Positions 1 to 12,800 of a stretch of DNA of 64,000 nt are shown piece after piece. The position numbers were made by a program, and so were the translations under genes. Below the pieces are notes generated by a model. The model saw nothing but the letters and a program-made list of their open reading frames with translations. It was not told the DNA's origin and made no database searches. The number at the start of each line of letters is the position of its first letter. Within the stretch, counting starts at the first letter, position 1. Source of the stretch: Acanthochlamys bracteata (taxonomy: Eukaryota; Streptophyta; Magnoliopsida; Pandanales; Velloziaceae); the NCBI GenBank assembly GCA_019914995.1, contig CM034129.1, positions 5,221,725 through 5,285,724 of the forward strand. Reading direction: 5' to 3'.

Positions 1-53
1 CTGACAATGCCAAGGATGCTGGTGACTTCCTCAAAAAGTTTGCAAAGCTATAG
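1..53 (+). CDS. C-terminal end of an unidentified protein (partial)
   Basis: Reading from base 3 gives DNAKDAGDFLKKFAKL followed by a TAG at 51-53. The lysine-rich, amphipathic ending and the normal dicot AT-rich sequence after it (3' UTR-like, no further reading frame) suggest the last codons of a gene that enters from the left edge. The piece is too short to assign to a family. It could also be a chance frame, but the codons are well balanced and the stop is followed at once by low-complexity AT-rich sequence. Confidence 0.4.
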   Translation, partial: DNAKDAGDFLKKFAKL

Positions 54-2397
54 CGTGTGTGACTGTAAAGAAGCTTGCCTCTCTTTCCTTAAGTTTTAAA
101 CTAGTAATTAAAATGCAAATAGTTATATTTTTTTCCTTATGTAACTCATTCATTCAGGTCCAGTTCCTCATGGGTCTACAATGATTTGTAAAATTAAGAA
201 TAAGCCACAAAATGTCAGATACATGATCTTGATTATTAACTGTTCAATTTTGTGATAAGCTTCTCTTAGAGTAGTACATACAAGTTAGCTGTTAATATTA
301 TGCTTGTTTTTGCTCGTATTAATTGAGTAATGGTTTAGGCAGATGTAATCTAGCTACATCATACAGATGTACCTAGATTATCGTGCCCTCTTTGTGAAGC
401 CAACAAAGTTTTCTTTTTGTGTTGCTGATTTATTAGACGCTGAATGCGTTTTTTCATAGAAGATAAAAGAAAACGGTGGAAGGCTTATTTTATTATTACT
501 ATTATTGTTATGTCTACTCGCATAAACAAAGCTGTAACTTTCTTCTGGTAAGCGAAAGCGCTTGCAGAACATGAAGGATATGAGAAGCTTGTGCCGCCTG
601 CTGCAAATCCATCTAGCAAGGAAACAGCATAGCTGGACAAAGCTCTCAACGTTCTTGGTTTTGAGATTAATGTCTTCTCAGGCAAGTGCGTCATAGGCTG
701 GCTAAGGGTAGCCGAAGTTTGCTGTCAGGTACATAGTGACAATTTTTTTTAACATTTTAAATTTATTCACTGATAAAAAGTCATATAAGATTACGACTGT
801 TATTTTTTCATCTGAGCATGAATGAATAGCAGGCATATAGAGTGCTACATGGCAGTGTATCGGCGTTGATAGGGGACGCACTAGGGAGTAGTATTGGTGC
901 TCATGTCGCCGAAGACCTCCACCGATCAAGTTGCTGGAATACAGTTGAATGTCAACCACCTTCGTACCTACGGCCAAGGTTGAAGATCTTCTACTTCGCC
1001 TGAGGCCTTGCCTGTCCGTAATGGGTGAAACCATCAAGGCCTCTTCTTCTTCTTCTCTAACTCATCATACTATATTAACTTGTATCATGTTTTCTTTATC
1101 AGGATTGCACGTCTAGTTATTTCAGATTCGAACTTCAAAAACTTACCGCATGAACATGCATCATTCGTGATCGATTTCTTCTGAACTTTTGTGTCGCATC
1201 TGGTGTATACATATGAAGGTTTTATATGCGTGACGAATTTAAAATATTTTAAAAAATTAATCGGCAATGAAAAGAGTGAGTTAAAGTTTTTATGAATAAC
1301 ATTTCAAAACCATTAATAAGCAACGTGAAACTAAATATTTTTTAATATCTGACGTCCAGCAGAGCGTTTTTTTTTTGTAAATTGAATTGATACGAATTAT
1401 GTGTTCCGTAACAAATTGAATAAAATGGGCTAATTATTTTGAAATGAAATAAATTATTTGTCTTAAAATATAGCGAATAATTATCTTTTTAATGAAATAG
1501 ACTATCTATTCTGAAATAAAGCGAATTATTTTATTCTAAAATAAAATGGATCATGAAGATCCTATATAGATATTAATAATAAAATTAAGTTTATTTTATA
1601 TTTTGGGCCGATCCGGTCTAATTTTTTTTGGTATTATGTGATAAATTAAATTTTTTTTCAAAATCAATTGATAAATAAGAAGAATGAGTTTAAATCTTTA
1701 TAAATATTATTTTAAAATTATTGATAAATAATATGAAATAAAATTTTTTTTAACAACTGCTCTTCTCAAAAAGTACACGCCAAATTATGAAGATTTATCA
1801 ATCAATTTACTTGTATTCAATGACGGTAGTTGAACTTGCTCTTTATGCCGATCAATTTTCTCTCGAACAACTTAATGGTAAATGTTCTTCTAAGAAATAT
1901 GAAGAAAAGAAATTGCAAATTTTGTGTATTAGCCCGAGCTTAATGAAAATGATCAATGATTGATTTCATTTGGTAGATGATCCAAGTCCAACTACGATTA
2001 TTTATCGCACACCTTAACTTTCGATGTGATTATCCCGGCGTGGCTTAGATCCAACCAACCAACCAACCATCTGATTTAATTATAATGATATAATATTTTA
2101 TTGGTATACTACAAATTTCACCATTGAAGTTCTAATAAAGAAAAAAAATTGCTCTTTATTTTCTCAAACCTATTTCTAGCCTTAAAATGCTCTTGATCAG
2201 ATCAACCACTTGTAACAGCTATTGGATCATTTCAGACTCCAAAACGACCGAGTCCAATTCATTCAATAAAGTCCCAAGAAAACAAAACAAAATTAATAAA
2301 AGGAAAAGAATTCTCAGCTGACCTGAGCTTAGCTGATCAATAGATCGCGAAGGAAGTGTTGAAAAATCGAAATGAAGTAATCTGAATCACGGCAGTG
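54..2397. other. Intergenic region, AT-rich, no supported gene
   Basis: Most of this stretch is AT-rich spacer. Around 548-631 the plus strand reads AKALAEHEGYEKLVPPAA and then NPSSKETA before a TAG. That looks like the end of a coding exon, but I find no exon before it and cannot name it; it may be a gene scrap. On the minus strand, 702-1037 is open, but the protein has no recognisable composition. From about 1370 to 1760 the DNA is a dense mix of A/T runs resembling the MITE debris elsewhere in the window. A short CCAA tandem repeat lies near 2050-2067. Confidence 0.5.
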
Positions 2398-5300
2398 ATG
2401 ATGGCCGGCGGCGGCAGCGGCTGTGGTGGTAGCGGTGGTGGTGGAGTTGTGTTGTTGTTGGGTGAAGACGGGTGTGGTTACGAGCTTGCTCGCCGGCTTG
2501 ACGGTGCCGGAACATGGCGAGCGTGGCTCGGCGACGCCGCATATGCTGCGTTCTCGCAGGCATTATCTTCTCCTGCTGCGTGGGACTCGTTCATGTCTCC
2601 ATCTTCTTCTTCTTCTTCGTCAACGAATCATCTTCGTCTTCAGCTCCGTGCTCGTGCTCTTCTCTTCGATAAAGCCTCTGCTGGTTTAACTACAACTGCT
2701 GTCGCCACCAGAACTAAAGCCACAATCAATCCCGATTGTTAGTTCTCTTTTTCTTTCTCTCGGTGTTGAGTTTCTTTGATATTTTGAGTTGATTTGAATG
2801 CAAACTATGAAGATTTTTGTTGGGAGCTTGAGTAAACTAGTCGAGAATCTAAGCCACATAGTAGAAATCAGGTAGTTCGATTAATCTGTTCTTTTGGTGT
2901 CTGGAATTTTGAAGTTATATTCGTCTGAATTTGATTTGGATGAAAAGATATGAACTAGTTCGATGGAGCTCGTGGGGTCTGTTAGATGATAAGCTGGTTT
3001 CTTACACTGCCTGCTAGACATGTCCATAAACGGTTTATACAGTTTGATCACAATGCATTTTGTCTGTATTGTCTGACATGTTTTTATTAGAAGAGGTTAG
3101 TTAGGATTTAAGCTTCTTTTAGAGGAGAGCCTTGCTGGAGTTTACTGTTTTGGCCTTTTTCTCGATGTTAGTTGGCCTGTGAAAGAAAGGTTCGATATTT
3201 GATCATTCCACATTTCTAAGCTCGACTCTGATTGGAACTCTCTCACAAAGCACATTAGTTTTGTTTCTCTGTTTAAACGCTGTACATAGTATGGCATCTT
3301 CTTCTACTTTTACTTGAAAAAGGCATGTCTTCAACATCAAACCTGCATTCAGTCTCTTATAGCCAACACAAGTTTACTGGTAATATCGAGCTTGGAATTT
3401 GCTTTTGTTGTGTAGCACAAGTTAGTTTCTAAAGACTTTGGGAAGGTACTTTCAGAGGTTGCTTTTGATATTTGGTTATAATTTTCTTTCAATAAATTGT
3501 TCAGAGAGGTCCTCCCTAAGATCTCATGTTGTAAGTGTGAATCTTTGCTGAATACCTGGACATTGTAAACCTTTTGCTCTATAGATTTGCGATTGCACGG
3601 AGATGATATCTATTACACACTGGAAGATGACTTGCAAGAAAGTAACCTTACGGTACAATTTCTACCTTTTTAGTTCATGTGGTTATGATAATTTCCTACT
3701 TCCAGCTTGTGTAATTCTTTTTATTATCTCCGACTATCCTTTAAAAGTTTGAGATCAATCATCAATTCAGCTGAAGGTGTTTGCATTCTCTGTTGATGAT
3801 ACAGAAACAATCTCAACCAGCCTTTAGTTCCAACAGGACCATCGATCAATTTTATGACCATGGCTCAAGTGCTGTTTCAAGATACAATGAGGCTGGGGGC
3901 GAAAGTATATCCCAAAGACAAAGATATGAAGACCTTCCAGAGAGTTGGTACAGTGCAAATGCTGACAAATACAAAATGAGAAGGCATCACAGTGAAAGGG
4001 AATTGCATAAAAGAACATCTGAAGGAATGTGTTCTTATCTCAGGCTTCGAGAAATCCATAAGAGGAAGAGACGAGCATTTCAGGAGGACCTTTATATGGG
4101 TACTGGTCAAACCATGCGAGAGAATGGACCCTCTGGGCTGCATAACATTAAACCTGACACGAAGATATTAACAGATGAGGAAATTTATTTTGTACCTGAA
4201 ACAATGTTTCCGTCTAATTGTGTCCCCGATACTGCCTTACCACCGCCGAGTGGTGTTGAGGAGATGAAAAGAGTTGAAATCATTGGCACTCTAGACAACT
4301 TGCCTGATGTCACAAGCCCAAGTCCAGCAATGATGGAAAGGTTTGGTTTAAGACCTGAATATGTAAAAATTGGAAGTAAGTATAGGGGAAGAGATGGAGG
4401 GAACATCAAACTTCTTGGTGAAGAGCGGGCCTCAAAGATGACTAACCAGTCTGTAGCTCATTTGATGGATCGCGCTGGTTTTGAAGGTGGAACTGAAGTC
4501 TCAATAGAGGTCCTTTCAGACTACTTAGGTAATCACATCTGCAAACTAGGTCGTACCTTGAGAATTTTAACTGATAGTTATCGGAAGCGATTCTCTTCTA
4601 TGGAATTCCTCAAGATATTTATGCAAACTGCTGGTTACAGGTGAGGTGGTGCTTTATTCAGTTATTTGAAAAGTTCTTGAAGCTAGTTAATTTTCTTCTA
4701 ATCTGGTTGTCAATGTAATTAATTTGTAAATGTTTTTAATTCCGATAGTGTTTTTTATTTCTATGTGGTTAATGATATCTTTTCTGTTGTACTTTATGTT
4801 TACTGTCGCAGCAATGTAGCGAGTTTAGCAGAAGTGGTAAAAGATGGTTGCAAAGGCTCAAGTCACCAGACACAACAAAATGTCCGTATTTTTCAGAATC
4901 AAAATTCAGTTATACAGGCACAGCAGGTGAGGCAATTCGACTTCATTTTATTGTTTAAACTGCATTTTGGTTAGGTAACTTTCAATAGTACAGCATGTCC
5001 ATATCAAAGAATGCTTGCATGCATATACTGTTTTATTTGTGCATCCTAACATATATTTGAATAATTATAGAACTCGTGCTTAAATAAAATAGAACGTGTA
5101 AGCACAAGCTCACCTGACTTTGTAATATCTCAATGACAATTTACCCATGTTATAAAGTGATTCATGCAATTCTTTTATGCTTCTTTCCCCTTACTCTCAT
5201 TCCTATTTCTGAAGTATAAAATGAATTGTGCCAAGTTTTAGTGTAAGTTAATTTTAGAAATTGGAAGCTCCATCACCTGTTTCAAGGTTTCCACTACTAG

Positions 5301-6450
5301 GCATCCTTCTTATTTCTCGTTTGCCTTGTTAATAGTTGATCATTGAGCTTACAACAAAGTTAAATGCCTACTCAATGAGCTAAGGGATAAAAAGTAACAT
5401 GTTCATGCTATTATTAATCTATAATGTTGCTTTACATTGATAATTTGTAGAGGTTCACAGCATTGACCTAAAACTTTAATGTTGTTATGACCTTACTATA
5501 TCATTGAGAAACTTCTACTTTGTTTGTTGGTGCTGGACAATTGTGTAGCTTGTGAAAACTCAAAGCAATATCCTGTTGTGGTTTTCTTCATTGTCGTTCG
5601 GTTAGGATCTCAGAATACTTGTTCTTATCTCATTTCATTCCGCTAAAAAACGAATATCTTTGTCCCAAAGGATGAATACAAATTGCATGTTGCTTTTCTA
5701 GTTATAAGCTAGGATCATGTATATGTTGTTAGAGAGAACTTTCTTGGTATTTTGTGTTTCATAAAGTTTATCCCTGTTCAGCTGTAAATGCCACATTTAG
5801 AGGAAGTTGACAGAATATGTAATACTAACTGATCCAACCTGGGAGCACTACCAAAAGGTTAGAAGGAATGTAAGAGGATAACACCATGCTTTGATATCAC
5901 AAATATTTTGTGACAGATACAACGACAAATGCAACCACAGATGAGCATGCTGCAGGCGCAGAATTTGGCCTACCACCAGCAGCAGCAGTGGGCTGAGCTT
6001 CAAAGACGGCAGCCAACAGCCCCTCGAGGTTCTCTTGTGATGATGGACAAAGATCAGGCCATGGTGAATGTCAAGACTGAAATTATTTCCGAGTCACCAA
6101 TGGATGTCTCATATAGCACCCTCAATAAACATCAACTGCAGATGCGACAGCAGCAAATGACTATAGGGAGCCATCATGCTCAGGCAGGACAGCAATTCAA
6201 ACCACTACCGTCTGTACAAATTTCTCGACTTCATCCACAGTAAGAGTTTCTTTAATGTATCTAACAAGATCATTTAAGAATAACTTTTTACTTTTTTAGC
6301 GAACTGTAACTTTCTGGTGGTTTCAGAACTCAATACAACAACATGAGAACACAGCCAGTAAAGGTGGAAGGTTTGCATGAACTGATAAGCGGAGATTCAA
6401 CATTGAAACACGAGTCTGAGCAAAGCAAACTAAATACTACTCAGAAGTAG
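2398..6450 (+). CDS. Histone-fold-like (bromodomain-associated) nuclear protein, six exons, 601 aa
   Basis: Exons 2398-2737, 3585-3652, 3805-4640, 4812-4926, 5917-6239 and 6327-6450 join with GT-AG borders and consistent phase to 602 codons. The start is one of two adjacent ATGs (2398, 2401). Order seen: a Gly/Ser-rich N-terminus; a short conserved-looking block LRLHGDDIYYTLEDD; a charged middle; then about residues 348-430 with an alternating helix pattern (VAHLMDRAGFEGGT, VLSDYLGNHICKLGRTLRIL, SSMEFLKIFMQTAGYR) as expected of a histone fold; then a Gln-rich C-terminus. Histone-fold proteins of this kind occur as SAGA/TFIID subunits (Spt7/STAF65-gamma type) and act in chromatin-based transcription. 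That role is inference. A 3' splice site at 3770 would shift the frame into a stop; the acceptor at 3804 keeps it open. Confidence 0.75.
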
Positions 6451-7760
6451 GGTAATGAAGGCTCTCCTCGTATAGCATCGGGTACCTTCCAATTTCTCTT
6501 TTGAAATTAATCATCAAGTCCATTTTGTTTGCTAGTAATATTATGGTGTGCTATCTATATTTTTCCTAAACGAAGTTGGGGATATAGGCAGGTTGATGCA
6601 AGGCATAAGCACCATCTGTTGCTGTCATTTTAGCAGAAAACATGTTAGAAGGGAATGTAAAATGAGCATTTTGCATCTGGACATCTGTTAAAGTTATTAT
6701 GGCATAACACATTGCTCACCCTTTTTGTCAAACCTCCTTGAGAAGTATATTGATTCTTTTGAAAAGATCGAGAGACAATTTCGCATGTGTGGGCAATGTA
6801 ACTGTTCATGTATGCTTAGGGCGTGTTTCAACGTCCGGAACTCTAGTTTCTTCTACAGAATTGAAGTTTTGAAGAGTTCATATAATTCATTTGCACAAGG
6901 AACTATGAACTCTGATTCCACACAGAATTGTAGTTCTAACTTTTTTATTTGCATAATTTTCAATACAGTTTTATTTTTTAATTTTTAACTCATTTTTTAA
7001 AATAATTGAAATACAAAAATTGAATTTTATTTTCAATCTATTTTCTAAAAAAATCTACTTTCTATTGTACATTTACGCAAAATTTAGTTAAGAGCATTTG
7101 AAATTTACATTATGCTGTCAGATCTCAAAGCAGTTTGGCATAAGCTGAGAGCACCGCTGACCACTACGAGTGCTCATTTATCTAATAAAGGTGCATCTTG
7201 TGGAAAAGGAAAATCCTTGAAACAATTCCTTAAAGATTCAGAAAACTGGACCTATAAAAATTGACATCTGCTAAAAGAACAAACCATAAAAGCCAAAAGC
7301 AACAAGGACAAGCAAATGTTTCGATCATTTCGTATGAGGTAACCTTCTGGATCAACGTCAATGTCACAACTTCTTAGAAGGATCAAACGTATTACTTCAC
7401 TGCAAATATTTCTAATTACCTTGTTACTTATAAATACTATAGCCGAAAAGTATTTATAAAATAAAATTTTTTAAAAACAAAAAATAATTTAAAATTTTCA
7501 AAAATAAATCTTATTTTTTGACTTAAAAATATAAAAATAAATAATAGTAAAATTATTGATGTAAATTTGTTTTGCATTTTAAAAATTTGTAAATAAATTT
7601 AATAAAATATTTTTTATATGAAATAAAAAGAAGTTTTTGAAGTGGAGCTAAACGACACTTCTTCGATTCTGATTGGCCAGGATCAAGTACCAGGACATGT
7701 GAAATTTCAACATCTAGTAATAAAATTCTACTACATTTAAGTCCTTATGTACAATAACTA
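6451..7760. other. 3' flank of the histone-fold gene and AT-rich spacer
   Basis: The first few hundred bases are probably 3' UTR and downstream flank. A Tourist-like MITE occupies about 6819-7110 (separate entry). Around 7430-7650 lies a strongly AT-rich segment with many short inverted A/T tracts, typical of the second AT-rich MITE-like family that recurs through this window. I see no gene. Confidence 0.5.
6819..7110. mobile_element. Tourist-like MITE, GGGCGTGTTTC family, copy 1
   Basis: The element opens with GGGCGTGTTTCAACGTCCGG after a TTA. It closes with a degenerate inverted version (AGTTAAGAGCATTTGAAATT). The interior is non-coding and AT-rich and shares stretches such as ACTTTCTAT and TTTACGCAAAATTTAGTTA with the copies at 34144-34432, 37612-37896 and 38307-38597. 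Terminal repeats plus a TTA target are typical of PIF/Harbinger-derived Tourist elements. The right boundary is approximate. Confidence 0.6.
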
Positions 7761-7929
7761 ACAATTTATATTAGTGACGCTAACATGAGAAAACCCCACA
7801 TGTATTTTTCTCCCTTATGGAAACCTCAAAATGTATGAAGTAAACTACGCCTCTCTCTATCTCTCTCTCTTCTCTCGCAAAAGCCCTGTATGCCTTGACT
7901 CCAAAAATTCAGTCAAAAAACAAGTGATT

Positions 7930-8770
7930 TCAGAGGAAAACTTGGTAAGAACGTAGTACTCCTGATATAGTAATAGGTGGGTTGATCTCTATCCGTGTGG
8001 CCTTGCCTTTGGAATGCAGTCGTGCTAACGTGTTGGCTTCCTTCGGTATAAAACGGCAGCAGTCTAAAGGGTTATTACGTGGGACACTGATTTCTTGAAA
8101 TTATCTTATCGCCATCAACTGATCCAAGGCGAGCTTCCAAAGTAGCCATCTTTTCTGAAGAAAGGAATGCCGTAAATTCAACAGGAACATTTTGCTGTAA
8201 ATAGACAGCAAAGCTGGAACGGCTATCACACCACATGACTCCTTTTATGAGCAAGGGTTAGATGAGTTTCCTTCCTCGGATTGGTCTTCATACCTACTTT
8301 ATCCTGAAGAAAAAAATTTGGTTCTTGTGTATAAATCACCATCATGACATAGAAATCCTTTTGGCATGTGTGAAGGCAAATTAGACATGCAGAAAAACTA
8401 AGTAGTGTATTCTGTCTAGAATATCATTCGCACCTTATAGAAGGCTGTGGATCTCTTCAATATTTCTGATCACCTCTTTTCAGTATCTGGTCTTCTCGCT
8501 TCGCCTTTAACTACGTCTTTCAGTTGCACCAGCACTTGCCGAACAGTAAAATCAAATGAAACCTGTAAGTGTAACGTCAATGAAATAAATTTTGTATGCC
8601 AGAATGGTGTATATGATATAGTAGTACTTAATGAATTATGGACAGAGTAGAGAAAATATCACACTGAAAACAGTTAAGGTAATATGCATTTCCAAAATAA
8701 AACCTCCCTTAATTAGCACGTCCTTCATTGATCCCAGCTATAATAAATGTAATCATTTTTTTTAGTGACG
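7930..8770 (-). pseudogene. Decayed partial duplicate of the tRNA ligase 3' end
   Basis: Three blocks align in order with the last three exons of the intact tRNA ligase just to the right. About 7960-8165 matches exon 27 (shared ACTCCTGATATA, AATAGGTGG, TTGATCTCTAT and GCGAGCTTCCAAAG), about 8435-8550 matches exon 26, and about 8655-8750 matches exon 25. Intron sequence between them and some flank also match, so this was a DNA-level tandem duplication, not a retrocopy. The copy has small indels and has lost the codons around the second HxT histidine, so no continuous frame remains. It has no promoter or 5' exons of its own and cannot make a ligase. The outer limits of the duplication are roughly 7770-8830. 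Confidence 0.85.
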
Positions 8771-8779
8771 CAGACATTA

Positions 8780-9841
8780 AACTAGCAATTACAAAGCCAA
8801 TATTGAAGATAGCGTAAGTAGAAATATTATAAGATATGATCCAAACAAAAAGAACACAGCTGATCCTACGAGCAGGAAGAGTTACTATGCGACTGTTTAT
8901 TCTATGCACTTAATTTTCACATATTGCTCGGGAAATAACTGAACAGGAAAAGGTCATTACCGAGTTTGGGTTGTCTTGCTTATTTTAATATAAAAAAATC
9001 TATTTCTGAAGTTTTTGATGTGAGAAAGGAATCGCTTCTTAAGATTAGAAATCTAAGTAGGTAGTCACAATTATTCACTGGGGTTTTCTATAAGTTGACC
9101 ATTAGGCCACTCAATCGCACCCAAAAGATTTTGGGTCAAATTGAATTTGACCTAATGCAACACAAAACCTATTTCTTTCTACCTAATAGGTTTGGATGGG
9201 ATTGACCTATTGGGTTAAGTTTATTTTCGCCGCCCCTAATCCTACAAACGGATGCACTACAAGTTCCACCAGACTAGGAATGTTCTCTAAGTCTATTGTT
9301 GCTAACCAAAAACATATTCAGAAAGAAGAAAACAATCATCAAATGAAAAGTTGATGTGGTAGTTAGGCATGACGAATACAAATCAGCTAAAAATATGTGC
9401 TTTTACCAAATACATTTTACAAAGAAAACTAAAAATATTGCAGTACACGCCTATGTTTTGATGCTGAAAAGCTAGTGCTAAGCTGTTAGTAGCCATAGGT
9501 GATGCCGGGAACCCTGGAGGAGCATTTCACCATCACATTGAACTCTCTCTGTCAGTCTGTCCTCACCCACCCGAGGAATTTGCAACCTCTTACAATATCC
9601 ACGAGTCTCACTGACCATGATAGCTCATTCAAAACTACCGTAGTTATCAGTTGGTAACAATCTCTAGCGTCCCCATTTTACAATTTATAACATTCCATAT
9701 TCAACGATGTGGACATGAAAAAACTCCACATCTGTTTGCACCCTATTGAAAGAAAAAAGTCAAAATTTATGCTTGAACTAAATATCCTCTCTCTCTGACT
9801 TAGATGCCAAAGCGCAAACAAACAATCGCTCAGTAAAATAA
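8780..9841. other. Spacer between the tRNA ligase gene and its partial copy
   Basis: No gene is visible. The sequence is moderately AT-rich. The last 150 bases before the tRNA ligase stop are probably its 3' UTR and resemble the sequence left of the partial copy (for example AACCCCACAT against AAACTCCACAT), which helps to set the left edge of the duplication. Confidence 0.5.
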
Positions 9842-12800
9842 TTAGTAAAAATCCAATACTCCTGATATACTAATAGGTGGATTGATCTCTATTCGAGTGG
9901 CCTTGCCTTCAGAATGCAATTGTGGTAATGTGTTGGCTTCCTTCGCTGGTATACCATCAGCAGTCCAAAGGGTTATGTGAGGCCATTGGTTTCTTGAAAT
10001 GATCTTATCACCGTCAACTGATCCAGGGCGAGCTTCCAAAGCAGCCATTTTCTCTGAAAAAAGGAAAGCTGTACATTCAACAGGAACTTTTTGCTGTAAG
10101 TAGACACCATAGCTGGCCACTGCTGTCACACCATGACTTCTTTTATGAGCAAGGGTTAGATGAGCTTTTCTCAGATTGGTCTCCATATCTTTATCTTGAA
10201 GAAAACCTTTGACCCTGGAATCCTGCTTGGACAGCTGTCAAACATAAGTGTAAAAAGGCCTACAAGTCACTGACCCCATTTCCATATATAGAAACCCTTG
10301 TTAATGGTAATCAAACTTGGAAGAAGTTTGTATAAATGTAGCCAAATTAGACATGCAGAAACACAGATGTAATGTTTGCAGTTAAGACCATCCCCACCTT
10401 ATCTAGAAGGCTGTGGATCTCTAGAACAGGCAGAGACACAGCAGCAAAGACAATATTTCCAAACCTCCTCTTTTCTGTATCTGGTGTTCTAGCTTCACCT
10501 TTTGCGACATCTTTCAGCTGTGCAAGCACTTGTTGGACAGCGAAATAAAATGGAACCTGAAACAGCATGTCAAACAAACTAAAATTGGTAAGCAAAATAG
10601 TGTCTTTACGATTATAGAAATCAGCCACATAATAATAACTTTCAGTATCATAAACACGTGCTTTAAGCGCTAATCTTATACTATAAAGGTACACCTCAGA
10701 GGTCTACATTAATTAAATTAGAATCATACACCACACAGCTGCAATGCTATGAAGATAAACTTGACACGATCTAGGCATGCACCAATCATGAGTGTCAAAA
10801 GGAAAAAAAAACAAAGGAATAACCAAAGACCTAAAAATTATTTACAGAGATAAACTTTACGACAAAACATATACCTAATAGCACTAAGAAATGATGCATA
10901 AAGTAGAGAAAATCAACCTGAATAGAGTTGAGGTAATCTGCATTCCCAAACAAAACCTCCCGTAGTTGCTTCTCCCATCGAGTCCACTCTTTTCCATATG
11001 AGCCTTTCAAAGGTTCCAATCTACAATAAATGCAATCATTTTAAAATTACACAACATGGTAAAACTAGCAACAAAAACTTAGGACTAGAAATAATCTGAC
11101 CCAGATGTAAATTCAGCAAATCACAGAAGAAGAAGTGGAGAATAAGAAGAGATCCCAATAATAACGAGTTTGTAACGAAATTAAACAACAGTGCAGTAGT
11201 ATCCCACATAAAATGAGTATTATCTTGACAGTTCCTGAATTTAAATGATAAAATGCAAAAGCATATAGCGAAAGGAACTCAACCACAACTCCTAAGGCCC
11301 TGCTAACCATATTCATACAGATTTGGATAAATATCTTAACACAAAGAAAGAAGGTAGTAACTCACTGCTTTCATTTTCCCAATTTTTAATATTATATTCC
11401 CTGCCTCTTATTCACATCTCGACAAGACATTTGTTAAATCAAGAAGTGGCATTATTTTAACCCAATAGTTTACTCCATGATATATGTAAAATATTTATTA
11501 TTTTTGAGCACGATACAATTACAATTATTAGAAAGAAACAAACTCAACATTTGAAATATGAAAAAACAATCCTTCACGCATATTTAGTAAGGAAACCAAC
11601 ACACAAGTCAACAAATCCATATAAACAAAACCAACATTTCATGATAACATGAAGACTTCACTGGTACCTTCCATGTTTGCTGGTATGAAGTCTATAGAGA
11701 CTTACGCCTTCTTCCAGGATAGCCTTCACTGGATCAGGAAGAGGACCTCTGGAATAAACAAATGAATTGATTTACGAGCTCAACCAGGGTAGAGAAGTAA
11801 CTTGATCATTGAAAATTCTCCTTTAAAGTTGGGTTTGGTTAGTGAAAGACATAAACTAATCCCTAACTATCAGGAGATACAACATTGACCCAAGTCAAAA
11901 TATTGCTTCAGATTAAGATGCTTAGGTATGAGCCACCAAGGTAATGGCGTACGCCTCTAATATATGAAGTGTACGGTTCTTTTACGTAAAATCGAAATGC
12001 TTCTTTTACGTATTAGATTCCATCTAACGGGTTTGTATTTTGAATTCAAAACCTAAAATATGAAATCACAAGATGGTGACACAAGCTGATGGACACGATT
12101 CTAAGGATGGACGATTTGGATTCCACATAAAGTTCTGATAGTTTCCCATAAACTATTAGAAAGTGAGATGCAAAAAAATGAACTCTTCTACAGAATCAAG
12201 AAGTGAAAATCAGAAGGTAAAACTATAGTGAAGTGCATAATGCTCAAACACAAAGTTTAATGAATTAATGAAGATGTATATCGGGTAAAAGAACAGATAC
12301 GCCTATAAAAAATCGTCAAAACATAATGTAAAGATGTACCTATCACTTTTCAAAAGAGGCATCTTGACCAATGCACCAAATCTTTCAAAGAGCTCACTTT
12401 CAAATTCTCTTCGATTCTGGAAATTACACAAAAATTCATCACTAAAAATTCTTTCCATTCAATTTCTATAAGTATGTTAGTCAAGGTAGAATCAAACTTA
12501 CCTTGCCATCATAAAGGTGGTAAAACATTAGCAGAACATAGCCAGCATTCGGAGAGGCCTTGTCAAGATTTCCCTTAAGATAGAGAAGGAAAAATGGCTT
12601 GTGATATGATCATTAGTTAATCAATAATCATTTGGTTTCAGTCACTAAAAATACCGGATGGTTGACTCGTTGAAGCACACGATGCATGAAAACAGCGAGA
12701 GCGTCAAGGGAAAATGGATTGGAATCATTTCCTGCATTTTGAAGTTATAGAAGATAGTGAGCACTATATTATCTTTATATTAAACAATCACAAAGTCATC

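Noticed and set aside
2423-2689. Second plus-strand frame overlapping exon 1 of the histone-fold gene
   Set aside because: It is a shadow of the GC-rich, Ser/Gly-rich first exon in another frame. Only the 2398 frame continues in phase through all six exons.
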